DNA of 64,000 nucleotides, from NCBI GenBank assembly GCA_029339195.1, contig JAPTJF010000112.1, positions 1 through 64,000 on the forward strand, in the 5' to 3' direction. The position numbers were made by a program, and so were the translations under genes. Positions 56,901-64,000 of this stretch are shown here, piece by piece; positions within the stretch are counted from its first letter, which is position 1; each line of letters opens with the position of its first letter. The notes beneath the pieces were generated by a model, which was not told where the DNA came from, ran no database searches, and worked only from the letters and a program-made list of their open reading frames with translations. Source of the stretch: Micractinium sp. NFX-FRZ. Lineage: Eukaryota; Chlorophyta; Trebouxiophyceae; Chlorellales; Chlorellaceae.

Positions 56901-59720
56901 CTCTTGCCCGGCGCCATGATCTTGCTGCGGGGGGCCGAGACCCAGCGTGCAAGCGGGTGAGAACGACAGTAATGCCGCTGCTGTGTGATTTTGCGCATGG
57001 TAGCTGTGAGGTTGCGGCATGGCAGGCGCAGCGGGAGGCTGGAGCGGCACGAGAGGGGTGGGGGGCGGCGGGGGCGGCGGCAACGAGGAGTGTTGCACCC
57101 CTGCTCCCTGTGTGCGCACCTCCCGCAGCACCGCCCCTCCCCAGGCCCCCCAGCAACGCCCTCGGCCTTGCCTGATGCCAAAGTCTCCCAGCTTGAGGAT
57201 CCCGTGGCGCGTGCAGAAGATGTTGCTGGACTTGATGTCTCGGTGGATGATGCCCTGGGGGAGGGGAGGAGGCACGGGCCGGGGTGAGGTGGGGTCCGGG
57301 CAGGGCCGGGGCCGGGGCCAGGCGGGTGAAGGTCTGTGGCCTTAAGGCGCCGCCCTGCTGCTGCTACGTAACGCCAGGCCACCCTGGTGTCATCTCCCTT
57401 GCGCTGCGCACTCTCGCTGGCACACCCGCCACCCACACTGCCCAGCCGCCCCCCTGCAGATCTGGCAGGCGTGATTGACTTCACACTGGCCCCCCCACCT
57501 TGCTGTGCACGTGCTGCAGCGCCAGGCAGAGCTGCACAAACTTCATCATCACCTCCCCCTCGCTCAGCAGGCAGCCCTGGCGCTCCTTCAGCAGCCGCTC
57601 CAGGTCGCCCTCCTGCATATGATGGTAGGGCAGGTAAGGCCGGTCAAGGGACGCTCCGTACTTTGACGATGTAAACGGTGTAGCAGGAAAGGAGGACGGA
57701 GGGAAGGGAGGGCAGGGAGGGGTGGAGCAGGGAGGGAGGCCACTGAGCTGGCAGTGCTCCTGCAAAGAGGCGGAGCCACTGTGGGATGCGTGGGGTCGGA
57801 CGTGACATGCCTGCCCCACCCGCTGTTTGAACCCCCCCAGCACCGCCTCGCGACACACCACCCCCGTGCCGACCTTGTGCTGCCCCTCCCCGACAGCCTG
57901 CCTTCACTGGAAGCTGCCATTTCATGTATGTGTTGTGTGGCTCCATGCGGGGGCCAATGTGCTGCTTGCTGTCTGTCCCCATCCCGACCCCAATGGAAAC
58001 CCCACCGCCTCCCGCGGTTTATTCGCACCTCACAGAACTCCATGGCAATGTGCTGCTTGCCCCCCTCGTGGAAGCAGTCGTGGTAGAGCACGATGTTGGG
58101 GTGGGCCATGGCCGACAGCACGCGCACCTCGTCGCGCGACTGCAGGCAAGGGGTGGGGGCCCGGGGCGGGCGGCGGGATGAGGCAGGGGTGTGCAGGGCC
58201 CAGGCTGACGCGTGGGCAGCACCCTGCCCTTCATCTGCCGCTCTACACGGCACTGCCGCCGCGTTTGCAATCCTCGCACCCCCCACCTGCCCACCACGCT
58301 TGCTTCCGTGAGTCCCATGCTGCCACATTCTTTGCGTCCACCACCTTCAGGCAGATCAGCCCTTACACCCACTGCAACAACAACACACAGCAGCCCTCAA
58401 ACCTCCTCACCATGCGCCGCTCCGTGGGCCCCATGGTGTCCGAGTCCAGCACCTTGAGGCAGACGAGCATGCCGTCGCGCCGCCGCCGCGCCTTGAGCGC
58501 GCACCCAAAGGCGCCACGGCCCAGCTCACCCAGCACCTCGTACTGGCTCTCAAACCGGCTCCTGCGCAAAACGTAAGTGGGTGCCAAGGGTGAGGCAGGC
58601 AGCTACAGATCCGTGGGAGATGCTCGGACACCAGTAAGTTTCCTGGACCTCCCAAGCAGCCTCTGTGCTGGCAGTGCGGCCGGAGTTGGGATGTTGCAGG
58701 CAGGCGGACGAGGGGGGAGGGCAGGGAGGGGCTGCGGGAAGAGTGCTGTGCCGCGAGCAGGCGTGGTGAATCACACATGCACACAGCTGGCAGGAGTGCG
58801 CATCCCAGGCACCGCAGCACAGAACGGCACTGCCTGCCTGTGAACACTCACATGCTGGCCTCGCCGGTGAATGACCTCCCTCCACTGCTGCTGCCCGCGC
58901 CGCCCACGCTGCCGTCGCTGCCATCGCCGCTGCCGCTTCGAACGCCATTGCCGCCGGGGCCGCCGCCGCTGCTGCTGCTGGCCGCACCGGCGCTGCCGCC
59001 GCGGCGCCGGAAGCGCGCCGACTGCCCCGCCGAGTGCCACTGCGGCGAGGACCCAAGCAGCGGCACGCTGTGCTTGCGCAGCGCTGCAATATCGTCTGCA
59101 AGCGCTTCTTCTGAGGCCTCCATCACAAGATGAGGCTCCACTTGGGAGCTGCGGTTGTGGCTGGAGGTCGAGGTGTGGGTAGCACCCATGTCGGAACCGC
59201 TGTACGACCCGCTGCCGATGCCCGCCTCCCTGGCGCCCTGCTCCATGGCACGCTTCACATCCGCTGCCAGCATCTGCCATGCTGTCAGGCTGCCGAAGCT
59301 GTGCGAGGGGAAGGCTGCGCGCTTGTTGAAACTGGGGGCGCCGAGGGCAAAGGATGCCGCCGATGCGGTGCTGCTACGGCTGGCGAGCGCAGTTGCAAAC
59401 AGGCTCGCCATGCTGCCGCGGGCGGATCGCTTGCCGCCGCTGGCCGTGCTGGTGCGCTGGCGGTCGAGAGAGGGCAGGGGGCGCAGCTGGTCGCGCGCCT
59501 CTGCCTCAGCTGCGGCCGGCGACCCCGCCAGCGGCGGCGCCACCCCGAGGCCCGCCCTGCCGAGGGGGCTAAGCGGGTGCGCTCGCGGCTGTGCGGGGGT
59601 GCCCCCTGACAGCGTGCGTGGCCTCCTCGTGCAGCAGCCGCCCGAAAACCGTCGCCACCACCGGGCCTTGCTGCGCCCACCGTCCCGGAAAGGGACCTGC
59701 CCCTCCGGGCGGCCCTCCAT
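53954..59720 (-). CDS. NEK (NIMA-related) Ser/Thr protein kinase with long N- and C-terminal extensions
   Basis: Protein kinase of a family that controls cilia, microtubules and cell-cycle events. Ten exons, about 1093 residues: 58852-59720, 58411-58561, 58029-58139, 57499-57612, 57172-57254, 56846-56924, 56461-56560, 56097-56221, 55643-55734, 53954-55511. The kinase core is complete: Gly loop YEVLGELGRGAFGCALKA, Lys in LVCLKVLD, catalytic loop GIIHRDIKSSNIF, DFG in LKLGDFGIS, activation-segment TMVGTPYYFSPELVE (GTPYYxSPE is typical of NEKs), DVWAAGCVLYELTTL and RRRPDQRPSIDEV. The kinase domain is central, which is unusual for NEKs, where it is normally N-terminal: about 290 low-complexity residues precede it and about 550 Ala/Gln/Ser-rich residues follow, ending in the acidic GELEEELLLGGEEDDGS. 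Intron 56925-57171, right after DFG, requires a GC donor (AG|GCAAGG), giving DFGIS-KIMAPG. Confidence 0.9.
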
Positions 59721-60123
59721 CTCTCCTGCTGGCGATCACACTTCTGTGCTGCAACACAGGCCGGCGAGGGCAGCGACGGGAGTCCAAGCCCGCAGGCGCC
59801 CGCCTCCTCGGCCGGCCCGGTAGGCCGTTTCTACGTCGCGTGCTACAGTTCTCCAGGCAGCAGGGAAGGCTAACGAGGTTTAGAAAAGCACTGTGACGGG
59901 ATCACATGGGCGGCCTGTCCGGGAGCAGCTGGCCTGCTGTGCACGGCAGCCTCCCCGTCTCCTGGGCCCGCCACCGCCGCACTTGTCGAGCCCAGCACGT
60001 GCCGGTTGCAGAGTCAAAATCAATCAGTCATACAATGTGGTCAATACAGTGAGTGGCGGCCTCTGTTCCAGAATCAAGGGCGGGGTCGTTTGTTGAGCGG
60101 GCAGTTGGGCGGTGGCATTTTTC
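59721..60123. other. Spacer between fibrillin and NEK kinase genes
   Basis: About 400 bases with the fibrillin 3'UTR and NEK promoter. No gene seen. Confidence 0.4.
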
Positions 60124-63100
60124 TTACGCGCTGCCGGGCGCGGCCGCTGCGCCGTCAGCGGCAGCCGCGCTCCCCGGCTGCCCAGCCGGCTGCCCCACCT
60201 CAGGGCGGTCCTCGTTGTCCTGCACCCAGGAAGACAACACGTAAGCAACTGTATTCAAGGACCACCACGACACCACAAAGACCTCTAGCTGTCGGAGGCT
60301 GGGACTGCCTGCAGCACTCCCAGCAGGCCTGCAGCAGCCGCGCGCTTGATGCCCGCTTGGCACGCCCGCTTTGCATGCCGCGGCTCTCACGCATCTGGCG
60401 CCCACCCCGCCCGCACCTGAACGATGCCTCCCCGGTAGCAGATGCCGCCCAGTGCCGTCCCCAGGAGCACCTGCAGCAGGAGGGTGTGCCAGCGGCAGCG
60501 GCGTGGTGAGAGGGCGCAGGCCCACACTCCAGCCCCGTGGGTAATGCCCCAGAGAAACGGCAAGCTCAAGCGCTCGTGCGCACGCTGGCTTGCAGGCAGC
60601 TGCCAAACGAAGTGACGATTTTGAGCACGGCCCTCTGTTGGCACGCCAATCCCACCACCGAGCATGCACACCCAAACAGAAAAGAAGGGCCGTGAAGGCC
60701 CAGAAACGGTGGGGCACTCTGCCCAGAGCAGGGCCCAGCCCACCTGCGCAAAGCCTGCTGCCCGGATGACGGGCGGCATGCCGGCGTTGGCCACCAGCCA
60801 GGCCCCGTTGAGCATGAAGAGCGCAACGAGGCCAAACAGGAAGAACTTGCCGCGGGTGCTGCACTGCTCCAGGCCCACCTGGTCCATGCCTGAGGAGACG
60901 AGCAGGAGACGGGGGGAGGGGAGGGGCAGGCGGAGAGCTGGGTGAGGTGGTGGTGGTGGTGGTGTAGGAGTTCAAATGGGGAGAGTACATGGCGGGGAGA
61001 GGGGTGTGCAGGCGGCAAGCGGCAAGCAAGCAGGCGGGGCGGGCGCAGGGCGTTGAGGCCCGCCTGGGGCCAGCGCAGCTGCAGGCTGTTCCCCGCGCCA
61101 AGGGAGCAGCACGCAGTGTTGACAATGGCACGCACAGCTGGGCCCGGCCCCCATTCCAGCCGCCCCGTAGCATTGCTGGCAGCGCTGACAGCACCCACCT
61201 GCTGCGTCGGCGGCGCCGCCGCGAGTGAAGACAAAGTAGGAGCCTCGGCTGCCCAGCCCCAGGCGCACGCGCTCGTCCACGTATGTTGTTTTGAGCACCA
61301 CAGAACTGGGGGGGCCTGTGCGGATGTGGATGTCGCCAGGCAGGGACAGCACGGGCGGCTCGAAAAAGACCTGGGGACGCGCAGCAGAGGGGGCGCGGGT
61401 GAAGGGGGCATGTGGCTCAGCATGAGGGGGCGGCAGGGGGCATTGGGTGGGTTGATGGGGCGGCACAGGTGAGTGCAGCAGATCGGGCAAGGGCTGGGCA
61501 GGAGAGAGAAGCCCGGAGGGCTTGCAGGCAGGCAGGGCCAGATGCAGGCAGCAAGGGTGAGCAGTTGAGGTGAACGCACAGCATGGCAGCAAGAACCCCC
61601 CAACTGCCACCCTGGGGGGCCCACCCCACTGCCCAGCACCATGCCCAAGCAGCAGCAGCATGCGCAACAGCATGCGCATAAGCAGCGGCAGCAGCGTGCT
61701 CGCAGCAGCAGCAGAAGTAGTACCATGCTCCCGGCAGCAGCGGCAGCAGCAGCGGCAGCAACGGCAGCAGCAGCAGCAGCATGCTCCTGGCAGCCGCAGC
61801 CGCCCCCACCTTCACGGTGTCCTGCCTGTCCTCGCCGCCCTCGCGGTCGGGGCAGCTCACAAAGGCTCCCCGCAGGCCCACGGAGCCGGGGATGAACCCA
61901 AACAGGCGGAAGGCCACCTGCAAGAGGAGGGGAGGTAAGGTTTGATGTGGGGGGGCAGAGAGGTATGCGGGGTGAAGCGAGGGGAGGTGAGGGCGCATTG
62001 CATGAAATGGCAGGACCCCTCACCAGCTCATCACCCCCCTCAATCTTTCGGCCAGTTTGCTTCGACAAACAGGCAGCCCCCACCATTAAATTTGTTGGCA
62101 TCATCACATCAAACCTCGTCAGCCCACCTCCGTTTGCCTTCGCTTCCCAGACCCAAAAAATCCACACCCGGTTGGTCACGCCTGGTTGCAGCACGGGCTG
62201 CACCGCCATGCGCCTCCCTCCTCCTGCCCCATTCCCTCTCATCGCGCCAGCCCAGCCAGCAACAGCCTCACTTTGTTTGTCACCACGTCTGGCTGCAGCA
62301 CCGACTGCGCCAGCAGCGTGGTACGGAAGAGCAGCTTGCCGATACCGCCACGGAAGCGGCCGCCGGCGGGCTGCCCGCTCTGCCCCCTGCCGGCGGACAC
62401 GTAGGCAACATTGTAGTTGCCAAAGATGAGGGGGTCCTGCAGCGGGCGCTGCGCCTGCGGGGAGTACAGGGCAGGCGGCGGGCGGGCGGGGGCGTTGGGG
62501 CGGGGTATGGACGGGCAGTTGGGTCTCAACATACTGTACTAGCCGTACAGCAAGCCCAACAACCCGGCTGGGTGGTCGCACCCGTGTCTCTCCAATCTCG
62601 CCCAGCTCCTGCAGCCAGCCGTCCACTTGCTGGCGTGCTTCTGCCGTCACCTTGTCGCCGCCGTCTGCACATGCAGGCGGCGGGAGGGTGGCCAGGATGT
62701 GGGGCGGCGCCTGGGGAGGCCTTTGCAAAGCTGCCTGGCACAGCAGCTTGTGCACGCTCTGAGCAATCGCTTAACCAGCAACAACTCCCCCCCTGCTGAG
62801 AAGCTTCTCCACCGGCCTGCACTACAAAAGCTCAAGCCCGCACTTACCGCTGTCCTTGATGGCTGCCAGCACCTTGTCCACGAGCTCATCCGCCCGTGCG
62901 CTGCCTACATCACCTGCACGAGCACAAGCAGCAGGCGTGGGTCAAAAGCTGCGCCAGCGAGGGAGGTCAGCCATGGCAAGGCGGGCGGCCGGCAACGCTA
63001 CCTGTCGCAGGCGCCGCGTCGGCGGCGGCGGTGTTGGGGCGCCGAAGGAGCTGCCTGGCGGGGAGCAGCCTGGCGCGTCCTGCGAGCGTGGCATTGCCGG

Positions 63101-63206
63101 GGGCCGCCTTGGCGAGCCGGCAGGACCGCCCGTGGGCAGCTGGAAGCGTCTGCCGCTCTTGTGGGAGCGGCTGGCAACGGGGGGTGGTTGCGGCTAGGAG
63201 GCCCAT
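60124..63206 (-). CDS. Plastid fibrillin (PAP/plastid-lipid-associated protein) with membrane-spanning C-terminus
   Basis: Lipocalin-like protein of plastoglobules, thylakoids or stroma that binds plastid lipids. Nine exons, about 370 residues: 63002-63206, 62848-62913, 62582-62664, 62272-62454, 61810-61917, 61199-61370, 60744-60889, 60417-60470, 60124-60219. The N-terminus (MGLLAATTPRCQPLPQ, Arg-rich, no acidic residues until after about 50) is a plastid transit peptide. The core shows GNYNVAYVSAGRG, PAGGRFRGGIGKLLFRT, VAFRLFGFIPGSVGLRGAF, FEPPVLSLPG and the family C-terminal TTYVDERVRLGLGSRGSYF with FVFTRGG. Fibrillins usually end near there. Here about 110 more residues include the hydrophobic FFLFGLVALFMLNGAWLV and a second short hydrophobic VLLGTALGGICY, then a hydrophilic Ala/Gly tail. 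That suggests a membrane-anchored fibrillin; plant subfamily not assigned. Confidence 0.87.
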
Positions 63207-63728
63207 TCTGTCAGGCCCAGACCTTTACTGGGCAATCGCACAACAGCGCATTGCGCTTGCTGTGAGCCCTGGCCATCTGATGGCCCGCTCAGCACGCAGC
63301 ACGTTCTTCCCGATTGTTACCGACCCTCAGGCGTTCCAATATTGCATCCGATCAAACATGCAACTGGCTGCGCGCGCCCCTGGGCATGTACCCGCCAAGC
63401 GGCCGGGAGCCGCAGTCGAGCCGCTCCCCAAGCAGCTGCACGCCACTGCAGCTCCCTCCCAACCTCGAAGAGGGCGTGTGCTGCACATGCAAACGCATGC
63501 AGGTGCGTTGGGCGGCTACTGAGCAGCCTGGCTACTTCTGCCGCTGCCGCCGCTCCTGCTGCCGCCGCCGGTCGGGGGCCCAACCCATCCCCAGTACAGG
63601 AGTTTATGCTGCACTTGTCATGGTTACCCTGTGAGAGCACGGGGCATAAAACTGCAACTGACACGACCATGCTTCAATACCTCGCTCCATGGTGGTCGTG
63701 CACGGCTGTCGCGCTTGCAGGTCCAGGC
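63207..63728. promoter_or_regulatory. Divergent promoter region upstream of fibrillin
   Basis: Holds the fibrillin promoter and probably the 5' part of a plus-strand gene. A plus-strand frame from ATG 63386 reads PPNLEEGVCCTCKRMQ up to a GT donor (CAG|GTGCGT), but its phase does not fit the next candidate exon. Confidence 0.35.
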
Positions 63729-63822
63729 ATGCCCAAATCGCAGGCGCCGCAGCGCAAGGAGAAGAAGAGCATGGGGGCCAAAATCCTGTCTGGAGTGCTG
63801 AGCCTGTCTTCAGCCCCCTACA
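63729..63822 (+). CDS. Possible 5' exon of a gene cut by the window edge
   Basis: After an AG acceptor (CTTGCAG) at 63720, an ATG opens MPKSQAPQRKEKKSMGAKIL and reads on through SGVLSLSSAPYR to a possible GC donor (CAG|GCAAGG). The stretch is basic and not low-complexity, unlike most spurious frames here. I cannot identify the protein. The gene would continue past 64000. Direction is divergent from fibrillin. Confidence 0.3.
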
Positions 63823-64000
63823 GGCAAGGCATTCGCACCGCAGGCAGCAGGCCAGCTTTGCCACCGGCAGAGCAGCCAGCACTGCAATTGCGTCTGCCAT
63901 CGCTTTGCCCCGGCCACCGACCCTCTCATCCACTTCAGGAAGGCCTGCGGTAGCCGCACTCTACACTTTCTCTCCCCTCACCGCGGCCCTTCCACCGCCC

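Noticed and set aside
1..64000. CRISPR arrays, rRNA, tRNA, phage or bacterial operons
   Set aside because: The tandem arrays seen are minisatellites without unique spacers. I found no tRNA cloverleaf or rRNA core that I recognise, and all genes are intron-split nuclear genes. Small ncRNAs would need a covariance-model search to exclude.
1..64000. Transposons or retroelements
   Set aside because: No reverse transcriptase, integrase or transposase motif and no clear terminal repeats were seen. The RRP6L3 duplicate keeps non-coding upstream sequence, so it is not a processed retrocopy.

Overview
This window looks like nuclear DNA of a unicellular green alga, most likely a Chlorella-type trebouxiophyte. 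It is very GC-rich. Every gene is split by many short introns of roughly 100-500 bases. Proteins are padded with Ala, Gln, Ser and Gly runs. Several genes point to the plant lineage: a plastid fibrillin, a plant-type RRP6L3 exonuclease, a DCL-like plastid protein and a Pro-rich cell-wall-type glycoprotein. Others are ancient eukaryotic genes: Arp2/3 subunit ARPC4, proteasome RPN9, Rab3GAP1 and a NEK kinase. TGTAA motifs, the usual chlorophyte poly(A) signal, lie past several stops. I saw no organelle genes, bacterial operons, viral genes, CRISPR arrays or RNA genes.

Layout. 346-5499 (-) cytochrome P450. About 5585-6150 is a decayed duplicate of the 5' end of the RRP6L3 gene. 7451-13399 (+) secreted glycoprotein with a Pro-rich tail. 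14829-21871 (+) RRP6L3-type exonuclease. 22747-24021 (-) ARPC4. 24420-28966 (-) RPN9. 29482-33308 (+) flavin monooxygenase, divergent from RPN9. 34957-36758 (+) F-box/LRR protein, frameshifted in this sequence. 37549-40054 (-) DCL-like protein. 40658-45149 (+) F-box/beta-helix protein with an acidic tail. 45568-46847 (-) tandem ubiquitin-like protein. 47166-53114 (-) Rab3GAP1. 53954-59720 (-) NEK-type kinase. 60124-63206 (-) plastid fibrillin. A truncated plus-strand gene may begin near 63729.

I built gene models by chaining conserved protein segments across GT-AG junctions and requiring the reading phase to close. For eleven of the twelve full-length models other than the frameshifted F-box/LRR gene, all exon phases close; the exception is one Rab3GAP1 junction that relies on a weak donor. 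Seven introns only work if the donor is GC, usually AG|GCAAGC or AG|GCAAGG. That is the most unusual genome-wide signal here.

The genes are ordinary, unrelated neighbours, not one pathway. Four touch the ubiquitin-proteasome system (RPN9, two F-box proteins, one ubiquitin-like protein), but on different strands and without shared control. I found no convincing new multi-gene system. The best leads are the GC-donor introns, the duplicated RRP6L3 5' end, the tandemly tripled exon-intron junction inside RRP6L3, the tandem ubiquitin-like protein that keeps RLRGG at its inner boundary, and the glycoprotein whose Pro-rich tail runs on in another frame past the stop.
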